Assembly (NCBI GenBank): GCA_017979445.1
Contig: CM030714.1
Coordinates: 19,971,405-20,035,404, forward strand
Direction of reading: 5' to 3'
Length of the DNA stretch: 64,000 nucleotides
Source of the DNA: Akebia trifoliata
Lineage: Eukaryota > Streptophyta > Magnoliopsida > Ranunculales > Lardizabalaceae
In this document: one piece after another, positions 44,147-56,764 of the stretch
How positions within the stretch are numbered: position 1 is the stretch's first letter
Layout: each line of letters starts with the position of its first letter
The notes under the pieces: model-generated
Told to the model about the DNA's origin: nothing
The model's database searches: none
Seen by the model: the letters and a program-made list of their open reading frames with translations, nothing else
Position numbers and translations under genes: made by a program

Positions 44147-47100
44147 TGTAACACCCCGAATTTTTAATTCGTATCTCGAGGAAAAAATAAATAGTGAAAT
44201 TTTAAGAAAATCTTGAAAGTGGGATTTAGGAGTAAAACTTTAGGATGTTTTTAATCATTTTAATGGAATCTGACCTCACCATTAGATTCAAAATGATCGA
44301 AAAACATAGTTTAGCCTGTAAGCACGCTCAAATGCGAGTCCGAATATAAAAGTTGCAAAATCCTCGATTACCGGGTCGGACCAGGCTAAAACAGTGACTT
44401 TTTGTTAGAAGAATAATTTTTAAAATTCGATCATACCATTGGGTTCATAACGAAAAATTATTCAACATAGACTATTTATTTGTCATTTTTGGAGATCAGG
44501 AAGTCGAATTATCGCCAAAAATGAAAACGACATCAAGTTTAGGGGTCATGTCAGGCCAAAAATGTAAATTTTTGATGGAGACATAATTTGTAGAAATTGA
44601 CTATACCATTAGATCCGGAACGAAAAATTAGGCGAAAGAGTATATTCGTTTGTCAGTTTTGGAGACCGAATGACCAAGTTATCGTCGATCAAAACAATAG
44701 GCGAAATACCGATTTCGTCCTAACTTTTATATAAAAAAAAAAAATTTAATATTTTTTTTATATAACTCATCTTCCCCAACGCGTCATATGGCCGAGACAT
44801 ATAAAACGAAAATTTGCTTTTTTTCTCCGATTTTTCCACTTCAGATCTCTCGCAAACGGTCCATTTTCGACGATCGCCGCAGAAGAGAAAAAGGTCCGCA
44901 GCTACGTTCTCTACAAAACCCACCCAACCTTTCTTCATTTCACTTTCTATTTCATCAAATATCATCAAAAATCAGCCATATTTGGATACGAAAATTTCGA
45001 AATTTTGACCTCGGATTTCGTCCGTTTCGGGGTCAAACCGTCTTTCGACGAAGAAGGGAGAAATGCCCGCAGCCTCATTCTCTACATAACCCAACCAAAT
45101 TCCTTCCGTTTTCTCGTATTTTTCACCCTGTATAGTCAAAAATCAGCCGTATTTTTATACGGAGATTTTCGTAACTTCGACCTCGATTTTCATCGGTTTC
45201 GGGGTCAAACCGCCTTTCGCCGTAGAAGGGAGAAGAGACGAGCACATCGAGATCTTCAAAACCACCAGGTCAATTTCAAAAATCAGCCGCTTCGAAGTTC
45301 GATCCGTCTCGATTTCCGCGCTGATCGCCTCGATTTCGTGCACACGCTTTGATCCTTTCGCCTAGAGATTGTAAGGAACTCTCAATTTCTATTAATAATC
45401 ATAGATTGTGAAAATTGCATTTAGGATTTTATTGGAAAAATTTGGATGTATTTTCGAAATATAGAATTCTTTGTTTATTTCAAAATTCACGCCAGAAATT
45501 GCATGTTTGATATGTTTAATTGTATTTTTAACAAATTATACGTGGGTAGAGTATTATAACGGGTTATTTCCATAAATTGGGTCTTGTGCACTGTTCGGAC
45601 CCCGTTTTGATATAAAAATTGTATTCTTTTTCAATATTATTGATAGAAATAAATTCTATAGTTGGAAAATGTGATTTAATATTCAATTAACTCATGTTGA
45701 GTTGATAAATATCAGAAAATAGATATTTTATGAAGAGATTGAAAACTGTAAAAGTCGAAAAAAGGGAAAAAGGGTATGAAACGGTAAAATGTCAGAGTCA
45801 CACTCGAGGGGTGATGTCTGCATTTTACGTTGTTGTGTTGTATGCAGGTTGGTGAACGGATATCCAGGGATAATGTTACTGGTTGCATGTTTATTTACTT
45901 TCTGTTAGCGCGAGGCGCTCTGTTATGTTATTTATTTTAGGCCGGGTGGCCACACTTGCATGGTAGGAAACTGGATATCTATTCTCAACCTTGTATTGTT
46001 AATTTCTCTTTTGTTTTCAAATGAAAATAATATATATATGTAGCTATTTTGTGAGCTGTTAAAGAGTTTGTGAATGCCTGAAGGGATAGTGCGTCATATC
46101 ATCCGGAGTGGTGTACTATCCTGGGATGTACGGTAGGGACCACCAAACTCATACGTGGTATGGGACGCGTATGAGAGTGGAGTCACAACTGGAATCCGGG
46201 TTTATTCCTCTCTATCTTTACCAGTGAACTTGTAATGTAAAGGTGGTCGTATACGAATGGTTTGTATATTTGGGAATCACATGTACGCCTGATAGGCATA
46301 GACGAAGATGATTGGTCAGTGATCACTAACAATCTATAGTAGTCGAACGTTCTGACACATCGAAAAGAGACCCATTGCTTACGGTCACGTCAAACGGCCA
46401 GCCTGAGCCGGATAAATGGTCAACCAAACGTGGTAAGGGCAGCGACCGGCCACAAAATCAGGAACTAAAAGCCAGAAAGGAATTGTAACATCATGTCCCG
46501 ACTGGGAGCGATCCAGTCGTGAATCCCAACTTTCTAATTCCAATACTCCACCATCGTGTATTATGTATCTGTTGTTTATTTTGATATATAAAATGAAATG
46601 CATGTTTATTGTTTCCATTTGATCAATTAGATTTGTATAAAAAGAGAATGTTATAGTGAGTACTGCTGATCGATGTAATGTGAGTTTTAAAATGTTTAGT
46701 TGCTCATCCCTGGCTATATGTACCAGTTAATCGTAGTTTTCTTCTGTAAAACTTTGTTTATTTTAAAATGATTCAGTATGTTTATTCGTTCATGTTAGGA
46801 GAGGTTATTGGCAGAAATTGTTGTTTCCTTACTGGGTAACCATTGTTACTCACCCTTTCCTCCTCCATTTTTTTTTAATTTCAGATCTGAAGCTTGGCGA
46901 AACAAGTGTAGAACAAGAGCAATGATCATCTGGTTGGTCAGATAGACAACCAGAGTCCGTCACCTGGTAAGTATTAGGGCTATACCCCCTAGTGGTGTCA
47001 GTTTCTCCAGGTAGTCTTATGGATTCTGTCTTGAGTGTTAGGAATTATGTTAGAGTGAGGAATTTTGTATAATCCTGTATATAATTTTTTTTCTTCCGCA

Positions 47101-47316
47101 CTCTGATCTATCGGACATTATTAGACGTATATAGGCTTCCGCTAGTATTATATTTTGTTTGTTATATGCAGGATTGTATGTCGTTTATCAGGTGCAGGTT
47201 GAATTGCCTTGGAATGCTAACATAAACAGAGGAGACCATGCCGAAATTTCGAGGTGCCACCTCGTACCTTGAAATCTGACATGGGGATTTGTGTTAGTGT
47301 TCGGCGGGGCGCCACA
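44147..47316 (+). mobile_element. Element L: solo family-B LTR (3170 bp)
   Basis: Starts TGTAACACCCCG and ends GGGGCGCCACA. GATGG flanks it exactly at 44142-44146 and 47317-47321. There is no PBS, internal region or second LTR. It aligns with LTRs H, F and E, sharing 'gtaaaatgtcagagtcacac', 'ggccgggtggccac' and 'tcatacgtggtatgggacgcg'. TATA box near 44726-44735. It carries an internal tandem duplication (separate entry) and lacks the hairpin cassette of E and H, so it belongs to a different subfamily (with F). Confidence 0.94.
44873..45270. repeat. ~170-bp tandem repeat in LTR L (two copies plus a partial)
   Basis: The segment with 'agaagggagaaatgcccgcagcc', 'aaaatcagccgtattt' and 'ggtttcggggtcaaaccg' recurs with starts near 44881, 45052 and 45223. 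LTR F (54477-54866) has fewer copies of the same unit. Confidence 0.75.
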
Positions 47317-47363
47317 GATGGAGAGCCAATTGAGGAGTCTCAAACGTGGATTGATGTTAGCGT

Positions 47364-48275
47364 TGTTGGAATTTAGAGGGTTGAATTGGAAAACCCTTTA
47401 ATATTCAATTAGTTTTAACCATATGGTAAATCAATCTATTAACCATAGGGTATTTCAATCCCATGTTTGCTTTATGCTTTATGTTTTTTACTTTATTGCT
47501 TTAAGTTTAGTTGATAGTTTTATTTTTCCATTGAGTAATTTTAATCCCACATCGACTAGGAGAAGAATTGATTTGCAATTCTTAAATAGTTGTGCTTCTA
47601 ATAGCTTTAAAGTGGATAAAAGTAGTGGCCGGGCTCACGCGCGCACACGGGGACCTAAGAGGAAAACCCAAGGTTCCAATTGGAATTTGGATGCACCGGT
47701 CCGAAAACCTTAATGCGTGTACGCACGTGGGTGCGCGCAAAAGCCCATTTTTGCTTTAATTATCAAGGCCCAAGCCCAATTTTATTTAAAAAATTGTAGA
47801 CATTTTTTTTTATTCTATTTTGAAATTCTAAACCAACACAATGTGTCTGTTCGGAATAGGTTTGTGACTATTCTAAATAATCACTTTCTCTTTAATTTAT
47901 ATCTAATATTTATTCGATTTAAACACACTTGATTTCTTTGCTATTTTATATTTCGACTATCAGTACATTTTTACTCTTCGTTGTGAGAGCACACAACATC
48001 ATCAAGTTCGAAGTTACATTCCAATTTAGAGTACCCTTTTGGATACGTGGGTTGTTGAATCCTGCAGAACGAACGCTTATAGATTGTGGTACCGTAGCAG
48101 GGGCGAATTTCGTTTTAGGACAGTGTTTTGTGCACGTCTCAACAATTTCTTTTTTAAGTAATATTTTTCTATTACATGCAATTTCAAAATCAAGATTTGT
48201 TCTAACTTACCATAAGAAATCAGTATTCAGTAACAACAATCTAAAACGAAATTCTTTTTTTTATTACTGATTTCT
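47364..48275 (+). other. 5' LTR and leader of copia element G (limits unresolved)
   Basis: A TGTTGGAATTTAGAGGG start at 47364 looks like a copia LTR end. The downstream half contains 'gggttgttgaatcctgcagaacgaacgc' and 'tcgttttaggacagtg', common just before copia gag. I could not fix the LTR end or a PBS, and no 3' LTR is present because F inserted first. The open frames here are not gene-like. Confidence 0.45.
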
Positions 48276-49045
48276 ATGAAGACAGTCTCTAATTCCGTAC
48301 ACAGTAAAAAACCCGATAAATTCGATGGAAAGAATTTTAAATTCTAACAACATTATATTTGGCTCATATCATCACTCAAGAACCAGTTTCTTTAGATGAT
48401 GATGAGGAGGACCAAATCAAAAGAATCGAATATCGAAAATGGGAACATTCCAATTTCATGTGCCAGAATTATATCCTAAATGGATTAAGTACTGTTCTTT
48501 ATAAGGCGTATTCCTCTATTGAGTTTGCCAAGACATTGTGGAAAATTCTTGAAAAGAAATATACTTTAGAAGATGCCGGCACAAAGAAATTTGTTGTTAG
48601 GTGTTTTCTAGATTTTAAGATAGTAGACTCTAAGTCAGTTGTATCACAATTCGAAGAGTTTCAAATCCTTATTCATGAGATTTATGCTGAAGGCATGAGT
48701 ATAAGTGAAGGATTCCAAGTTGGATCAATAATTAAAAAATTATCACCATCTTGGAAAGACTTCAAAAATAATTTGAAATATAAAATAAAGGAAATAGGAC
48801 TCGGGGATCTAGTGATAAAACTTAGAATTGAAGAGGATAATCAAAAGAATGAGAAGAAGAGTGAAACAAATTCTATGATTTCTAAAGCGAATGTAGTGGA
48901 AGAAGAATCTTCAAAATTCACTAGAAAGTTCAAACCTAGATTCTAGAAAAAATATGTAAAAAAAAACTTGCATGGTCCAAAAGCCAATATCTAGAAGATC
49001 AAGGGAAATTGCTATTTTTGCAATAAACCTGGACACCAGGCTAAG
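48276..49045 (+). pseudogene. Ty1/copia gag (element G)
   Basis: Starts at ATG 48276 (MKTVSNSVHSKKPDKFDGKN). After a small lesion near 48340 the main frame (48359-48946) gives a UBN2-type copia gag, with YRKWEHSNFMCQNYILNGLS, EFAKTLWKILEKKY and LSPSWKDFKNNLKY. A TAG at 48944 interrupts the frame, which then reads the zinc knuckle NCYFCNKPGHQAKDY (49007-49051), where the last cysteine is tyrosine. Gag would form the cytoplasmic particle. The protein cannot be made intact from this copy. Confidence 0.88.
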
Positions 49046-49145
49046 GACTATCGTAAAAAAAAATCAGCAACACCATCAGAAACATGAACAAGCCAATGCG
49101 ACTGAAACTCATAACCTATCAACGGTTGTTTCAGAAGTGAATCTG

Positions 49146-49502
49146 ATAGGAAATACTAATGATTGGTGGATTGATACGGGAGCCACCAAACACATATGCT
49201 CTGAGAGAGGTATGTTTTCCTCTTACAACAATGTTGGAGATGAAAAGTTATTCATGGGAAATTCTTCCAGATCCGCTATGATCGAAAAAGGAAAAATGAA
49301 TGTGAATTTCACATTTGGCAAAATTCTGACTCTTAATGACGTATTTCATGTTCCAGACATTCAAAGAAATCTGATTTTATGTTCTCTTTTAAGTAAGAGA
49401 GGCTTCAAAATAGTGTTTGAGTCTGATAAATGTATAATTACAAAGAATGAAATGTTTGTGGGCAAGGGTTATCTATGTGATGGATTATTAAACTCAATGT
49501 AA
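49146..49502 (+). pseudogene. Copia protease and GAG-pre-integrase (element G)
   Basis: WWIDTGATKHICSER gives the DTGA active site. FTFGKILTLNDVFHVPDIQR and NLILCSLLSKRGFKI are the usual copia continuation. The frame differs from gag, so a frameshift lies between 49045 and 49146, and it ends at a TAA after LLNSM (49500-49502). Confidence 0.88.
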
Positions 49503-49519
49503 TTTCTAATTTTATTAAT

Positions 49520-50400
49520 AATATTAATTCTTTTGCTTATGTTTCTGAGTATTCTAATATTTGGCATGCTGTATTAGGCCATGTTAATAATAAATCAGGT
49601 ATCAATTTAATGAATAGTGGTATGATTCCTAAAATGCATATTGATACATCTAAAAAATGTGAAATTTGTCTTGAATCAAAATTTGCTAAAAAACCTTTTA
49701 AAAATATTGAAAGATGTACAAAACCTTTAGAATTAATACATTTTAATTTGTGTGATCTCAAATACGTTCAATCTAGAGGCGGTAAAAAATATTTCATAAC
49801 TTTTATTGACGATTGCACTAGATTTTGTATGATATATCTTTTAAGTAGTAAAGATGAAATATTAGAAATGTTTAAAATTTATAAATCTGAAGTTGAAAAT
49901 CAACTTGAAAAGAAAATAAACATTTTAAGATCTGACCGAGGAGGAGAATATGAATCTAATCCTCTAACTATATTTTGTTAAAAAAATGGAATAATATACC
50001 AAACTACTGTTCCTTATTCTCCTCAATAGAATGGTGTACCAGAGAAGAAAAATAAACTTTAAAAGACATGGTAAACTCTTTACTTATTAGTTCAGGTGTA
50101 CCTTTAAATTTATGGGCAGAAGCCCTTTTAACATCTTATTATATTTTAAATAAAATTCCATTAAAGAATTCTGAAAAATCACCTTATGAACTTTGGAAAA
50201 GTAGAACACCTAATTTTAAATACATGAAAGTATGGGGGTGTTTAACCAAAGTGGATATACCTTTACCTAAAAGAACAAAATTAGGTCATAAAACTATAGA
50301 TTGTATTTTTATTGGATATGCAATAGTAGTGCGTACAGATTTCTTGTATATAAATCTGATATAAATGATATTAATCATAACACTATAATTGAATTCAGGG
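49520..50400 (+). pseudogene. Copia integrase (element G)
   Basis: The zinc-binding part is IWHAVLGHVNNKSG with KKCEICLESK. The core has LCDLKYVQSRGGKKYFITFI (first D), ILRSDRGGEY (second D) and YSPQ-stop-NGVPEKKN (third, E). The C-terminal half continues as PLNLWAEALLTSYYILNKIP and YELWKSRTPNFKYMKVWGCL. Stops at about 49979 and 50027 and frameshifts disable it. All catalytic residues remain legible. Confidence 0.88.
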
Positions 50401-50559
50401 AAACTGAATTTTTTGATGATGTATATCCTTGTAAGGATAAAATTGAAAAGTCATTAAAAAGATCTCACATCGAATTATCTAATAATGAACTTAGAGAACA
50501 AGAATCTGATATAGAACCTAGGAGAAGCAAGAGAACTAGAACATCAACATCCTTTGAAC

Positions 50560-51442
50560 CTGATTTTATTAGTTTTCTCTTAGAAAGAGATCCTCAAACT
50601 TTTAAAGATGCAATTGCAACACCTGAGGCTCTATTTTGGAAAGAAGCTATAAATAGTGAAATGGATTCAATTATGAGTAATAACACTTGGGAATTAGTTA
50701 ATCTACCTCTTGGTAATAAAATAATTGGTTGTAAATGGATTTTTACAAGAAAATTAAAATCTGATGGAACTGTAAATAAGTATAAAGCCAGATTAGTGGT
50801 TAAAGGGTATAAGCAAAAAGAAGGCATTGACTTTTTGACACTTATTCTCCTATTACTATGATTACTTCTATTAGAATTCTTATTGCTATAGCTTCCATTT
50901 ATAAATTAGAAATTCATCAAATATATGTAAAAACTATTTTTTTAAATAGAGAACTTGATGAAGAAATATATATGAATCAACCAGAAGAATTTGTAATTAA
51001 AAGACATGAAAATAAAGTTTGTAGATTAATTAAATCCTTATATGGTTTAAAACAAGCTCCAAAATAATAGCATGAAAATTTTGATAATGTAATTATATCA
51101 AATGGATTTAGAATCAACGAAGCTGATAAGTGTGTTTATTATAAAATTATCGTTGATTCTTATGTGATTATTTGGCTATATGTAGATGACATGCTAATTT
51201 TGGGATCTAATATAAATGTTGTAAATCAAACTAAGAAATTATTGTCTAGAAATTTTGACATGAAAGACTTAGGTCCTACTGATTTAATTCTTGGAATAAG
51301 AATTTTTAAAAATAATAATGGATTTGATTTATCACAATCTCACTATATTGAAAATGTTCTGAAACGTTTTAATCAGTTTGATTGTATTCCTGCAAAAATA
51401 CCTTTTGATCCAAATTGTAAATTGATGAAAAAATATTGGTAA
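50560..51442 (+). pseudogene. Copia reverse transcriptase, RVT_2 (element G)
   Basis: WKEAINSEMDSIMSNNTWEL, GCKWIFTRKLKSDGT and YKARLVVKGYKQKEGIDF open the domain. After a frameshift near 50850, RILIAIASIYKLEIHQ, LDEEIYMNQPEEF and SLYGLKQAPK follow to a TAA at 51065. The catalytic WLYVDDMLILGS box and DMKDLGP come next (51164-51442). RNA-dependent DNA polymerase of a copia element, inactivated. Confidence 0.9.
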
Positions 51443-51449
51443 ATGTGTC

Positions 51450-52130
51450 TCTCAATTAGAATATTCTCAAGTTATTGGTTGTTTAATGTATATTATGAAC
51501 TGTATTAGGCCTGATATTGCGTATTCAGTCAATAGATTAAGCAGATACACTAGCAACCCATGACATGATCACTAGGAAGCTTTGGTGAGGATCATGAGAT
51601 ACTTAAAGTATAACATGAGTTACAGGCTGCATTATAATAGGTATTCTGCCGTATTAGAAGGATACAGTGATGCCAATTGGATATCAGACTCAGAAGAGTC
51701 GAAATCTACTAGTGGCTATATTTTTACACTTGGAGGTGCAGTAATCTCGTGGAAATACACTAAGCAAAGGTGCATAGCTCGTTCCACTATGGAATCTGAG
51801 TTTATTGCCATGGACAAGACTGGTGAAGAAGCTGAGTGGCTAAGAAATTTTCTTGTTAACATTCCTATTTGGCCTAAACCAGTATCTGCAATATCTATTC
51901 ACTGTGACAACTAAGATGCCATTGAAAGAGCCAAAAATAATGTATATAATGACAAGTCAAGGTATATTAAATGGAGACACAACTCTGTAAAACAACTACT
52001 CTCTAATGGAATTATTTTCATTGACTTTGTAAAATCTAAGGAAAATTTGGCAGATCCTCTAACAAAAGAATTATCTAGAGAGTTAGTTGCATCGACTTCG
52101 AGGGGAATGGGCCTAAAGCCTATTAATTAA
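51450..52130 (+). pseudogene. Copia RNase H (element G)
   Basis: Frameshifted at the start (51450-51580). Then [54 protein letters not shown] and [18 protein letters not shown] are clear. After one TAA (51912) the frame continues to VKSKENLADPLTKELSREL and ends at GLKPIN stop (52128-52130). This is the normal C-terminus of a copia polyprotein. Confidence 0.9.
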
Positions 52131-52494
52131 AAATTACTTCAATGGAAATCCAACTTAATTGATTGGAGATCCCAAAAAATAGGTTCAATGGGAAAACTAG
52201 TTGAATATAATTTAAAAGAAAATACTAATGGAACAAAGTGTTGTAAGTCCATTCCTATGAAGTATTTAGTGTTGCCTGTAAAGAAGAAAAGTTGAATTAT
52301 AATTCTTAATGTTGCCTATACTTGTAAAAGTGGAGTTTATTAGGGTACTGCTCATACGCACACCTAAATGAGTGTAGAATTGGGTCGATTCTATGAGAGA
52401 TTAGGCTAAGCTCTCTAAAATACTCATGATACCAGGATATGTTCAGGGCCAAAATGAACACCATCAATAGAACTTGATAGTTGATTGAGTAACC
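52131..52494 (+). other. 3' untranslated region of copia G, cut by element F
   Basis: Contains 'acctaaatgagtgtagaattggg' and 'atgttcagggccaaaatgaaca', typical of sequence after a copia pol. The polypurine tract and 3' LTR are not reached, because family-B element F begins at 52495. Confidence 0.6.
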
Positions 52495-53768
52495 TCTGGC
52501 GCTCTGCCAAACGCTAACACAAATTTCCATGTCAGATCTCAAGGTACTAGGTGGCACCTCAAAATTTCGGCATGGTCTCCTCTGTTTATGTTAGCATTCC
52601 AAGGCGTTCAACCTGCACCTGATAAACGACATACAATCATGCATATATACAAACAAAATATAATACTAGCGGAAGCCTATATACATCTAATAACGTACGA
52701 TATATCAGAGTACGAAAGAAGAAAATTTATATACAGGATTATACAAAGATTCCTCACTCTAATAAAATTCCTAACACTTAAAATAATATCTATAATACTC
52801 ATGGATAAATTGACACCACTAGGGGGTAATAACCTCAATACTTACCAGGTGACGAACTCTGGTTGTCTATCTGACCCACCAGATGATCTTCACTCGTACT
52901 CTATACCTGCCTCGCCAAGCTCTGAATCTAAAATTAAAAAAATGGAGAAGAAAATGGTGAGTAACAATAGTTACCCAGTAGGGAAGCCAACAATTTATGT
53001 CAATAACCTCTCCTAATATGAACGAAGAAACGTACTGAATCATTTTAAAATAAGCAAAGTTTTACAGAAGAAATTACGATTAACTGGTACATATAGCCAG
53101 GGATGAGCAACTAAACATTTTAAAACTCACATTACATCAATTAGCAGTACTTACTATAACATTTTCTTTATATACAAATCTAATAGACCAATTAGAAACA
53201 TTAAACATACATTTCATTTTATATATCAAAGTAAAGCAACAGATACATAATACACAATGGTGGAGTATTAGAATTAGAGAGTTGGGATTCACGACTGGAC
53301 TGCTCCTAGTCGGGACATGATATTACAATTCTTCTCTAGTTTTTAATTCTTGATTTTGTGACTGGTCGCTGCACTTACCACATTTGGTTGACCATTTATC
53401 CAACTCAGGCTGGCCGTTTGACGTGACCGTAAGCAATGGGTCTCTTTTCGATATGTCAGAATGTTCGACTACTATAGATTGTTAGTGATCACTGCCTAAT
53501 CATCTTCGTCTAAATCTATTAGGCGTACATGTGATTCCCAAATATACAAACCATTCGTATACAACCACCTTTACAGTACAAGTTCACTAGTAAAGATATA
53601 GAGGAATAAACCCGGATTCCAGTTATGACTCCACTCTCATACGCGTCCCATACCATGTATGAGCTTGATGGTCCCTACCGTACATCTCAAGATAGTACAC
53701 CACTCTGGATGATATGATGCACTATCCATTCAGGCATTCACAAACTCTTTAACTGCTCACAAAATAGC

Positions 53769-53849
<81 letters not shown>

Positions 53850-55564
53850 TCCATTTTAAAAAAAAGAGAAATTAACAATACAAGATTGAAAATGGATATC
53901 CAGTTTCCTACCATGCAAGTGTGGCCAATTGGCCTAAAATAAATAACAGAACGGAAAAGTAAACAACGCCTCACGCTAATATAAAGTAAATAAACATGCA
54001 ACCAATAACATTATCCCTGGATATCCATTCATCAACCTACACACAACACAACAATGTAAAATGCAGACTTCACCCCTCGGGTGTGACTCTGGCATTTTAC
54101 CGATTCATACACTTTTTCTCTTTTTTCGATATTTACCATTTTCAATCTTTCAAACAAAATATCCACTTTCTGATATTCATCAACTCAATTTGAGTTCATT
54201 GAATATTAAAATTATTTTTTCAACAATGAAATTCAGTTTTTTATCAATAACATTGAAAAAAATATAAAAATTTAGATCAAAACGGGGTCCGAGTGGTGCA
54301 CATGACCCAACTGATAGAAATAACCTGGTGAAATATCCTACCCATGTATAATTTGTTATAAAATACAGTTAAACATATCAAATATGTAAGTTCTGATGTG
54401 AATTTGAAATAACAAATTGAATTCAATATTTTTGGAAACTCATCACAAATTTTTAATAAAATCCTAAATGCAATTTTCACAATCTACGATTATTAATAGA
54501 AATTGAGAGTTCCTTACTATCTCTATGCGAAATAATCGAAGCGTGTGCGCGAAAATCGAGACGAACGGTGCAAAAATCAAAATGAGCTGAACTTCGAGGT
54601 GGCTGATTTTTGAATCTGACCTGGTGATTTCGAAGATCTCGATGCCGTCGTTTTTTCTCCTTTCTACAACGGATGACGGCTTGACCCCAAAACAGGCGAA
54701 ATCCGAAGTTGAAGTTTCGAAACCCCCGTATATATATACAGCTAATTTTTGATGATACAGGGTGAAAGAGAAGATGAAACAAAGAGATCTTGGGTGAGTT
54801 TTGTAGATGTCGAGGCTGCGTACCTTTCTCCCTTCTACGTCGGAAATCGACGGGGGTGATTTGCATCGAATCCGAGGTTGAAAATCAAAGAAAAAATGAA
54901 ATTTAAAAAAAAAAATGGGTTGACTGATTTTGGGTCATTTAAAACGAAAGTGAATAGTGAAAAAGATTAAAAAAATTTATTTATATATATCTTGGGACGA
55001 AATCGGTATTTTGCCTATTGTTTCGATCGACGATAACTTGACCGTCCGGACTCCAAAATTGATAAATGGATATTCTATTTTATTTAATTTTTCGTTCCGA
55101 ATCTAATGGTATGGTCAATTTCTATAAATTTTGTTTCTCACAAAAATTTACATTTTTACCCTGAGGTGATCCCTAAAATTGACGTCATTTTCATTTCTAA
55201 CGATAATTCAACTTTTTGGACTCCGAAATTGACATGTAAATAGTCCATATTCAATAATTTTTCATTATGAATCCAATGATGTAATCGAATCTTAATAGTT
55301 CTTGCTCTAAAAGTAACTCTTTTAGCTTGGTCCGACTTAATAATCGAGGATTTTACAACTTTTATATTCGGACTCGCATTTGAGCGTGCTTACAGACTAA
55401 AGTATGTTTTTCGATCATTTTGAATCTAATGGTGAGCTCTGCTTTCCTTAAAAATGATCAGAAATATTCTAAATTTTTACCCCTAAGTCCCACTTTCAAG
55501 ATTTTCTCAAAATTCCACTATTTATTTTTCCTCGAGATATAAATTGAAAACTCAAGATTTTACA
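52495..55564 (-). repeat. Element F, 3' LTR of a family-B retrotransposon (3070 bp)
   Basis: The plus start TCTGGCGCTCTGCC is the decayed complement of the family end (TGTGGCGCCCCGCC). The end 'ctcaagattttaca' is the complement of the TGTAA start. A polypurine tract directly to its right shows that this is the 3' LTR of a minus-strand element. It groups with LTR L (shared ~170-bp unit, no hairpin cassette). TG at the outer terminus has mutated to TC. Confidence 0.88.
53772..53845. repeat. (TA)n microsatellite in LTR F
   Basis: About 36 TA units. The same site is short in LTRs E and L and moderate in H (39694-39740), so it is an expanding microsatellite inside the family-B LTR. Confidence 0.95.
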
Positions 55565-55578
55565 TTCTCCCCCCTTAA
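55565..55578 (-). promoter_or_regulatory. Polypurine tract of element F
   Basis: The minus strand reads TTAAGGGGGGAGAA directly before the LTR start TGTAAAATC, preceded by 'gacgaaatttttat'. The same context precedes the 3' LTR of element E at 63470-63502. Confidence 0.85.
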
Positions 55579-56764
55579 TAAAAATTTCGTCATCAAAATT
55601 AAAATCATTCCTTATCGACCTTTGTCGCGATTCTATTAACATGACATGTATAATAAACAACACTTATTTTCGATTATCTTTTATTTTTAGACCCAAGCCA
55701 ATTTCATTTATAACTCGTAGACTTACGTCTCCCATATTCTGTCAACCCAACACATTCATTAATTAATCACTCTAATTCAAACTCATACTCCAACTAATCC
55801 ATTATTTGTATAACCCTAAGATAACAATCAATTCAACCTTGTATCACTTCCCCACCAATGTCTATCAACAACAATCCCTTTTACATCTTCTCTATTCTTT
55901 ATCTTCATTTCTCTCATCAATTACACCATCTATTATGTTTTACTCATACTTACTATCAATATTATTCCTCAATGCATAATCTTACCGTAAACACACCACT
56001 ATCTTTATATTCAATTCAATATTACATTTTCTACTTATTGTGATATTTTCTCAAAATCTCTATCATAACCTTTATAATTTAAAATCTTACTCGAGGAGAT
56101 AAATCGTACATCTATTTTCTCACAATTCCATTAAGTCATTAATGCAACATTGCCACAAGTTATTCTTTCTCACATTTTACATCGACCCACCTCCTAATTT
56201 ACACTCTACTAAATCTCTTTTCTTTTACATACCACATGCTCTTTCAAAATTGTACGATACCTTTTCCAAATTTCACCAGTTCCTCAACTCAACCATATAT
56301 AGTATTAGTTATTGCCTATATCTTCACTTGCTATATAGTCACATTACTAGTCATATAAATCGCACTCTCCTTCTCACACTTTACAACCATCCTTATACCT
56401 AAAACGTACCTATCAATATCAAAACGCAGTCTAGTTGGTTCACGATTAGTTTTTTTTTGTTTTATAAGCTTGTACCTTGTCATTCTAGTTCCGAATTAGT
56501 TTTATTCCTTCACCCCCTTATTATTAGTTGAGTAGTTTCTACTCTGCCAATTTCCAGAAGCTTCGCAGTTCCAAATTATAATAAATATCAAATCGCTAGA
56601 AAAGAGTAAGGTTAAAGCTGAGGATGGGATGATAGCATAGAAAGTAGAAAGTAGTAGGAGAAATGTTGGTTGTTTCGTCCATTCCAAATATTATATTAGA
56701 ATAATGAATAGTGGGAAGAATAGCTCTAGCAAGTATGCAAACTTTCAGCATAATTATATGATCT
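55579..56764 (-). other. Internal region of element F, no coding sequence recognised
   Basis: Corresponds to 61912-63486 of element E by position. AT-rich and stop-dense on the sense (minus) strand. T/C-rich on the plus strand, which creates short plus-strand frames of no significance. Confidence 0.55.

Noticed and set aside
45155..45343. Short ORFs on both strands in LTR L
   Set aside because: Overlapping frames in a duplicated LTR segment, not kept open in LTR F.
47364..48350. Host gene in the 1-kb region before copia gag
   Set aside because: Composition and position fit the copia LTR and leader; the frames show no recognised domain.
55858..56402. Plus-strand ORFs rich in H, Y, L and S
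   Set aside because: They are antisense to element F in a T/C-rich internal region and show no domain.
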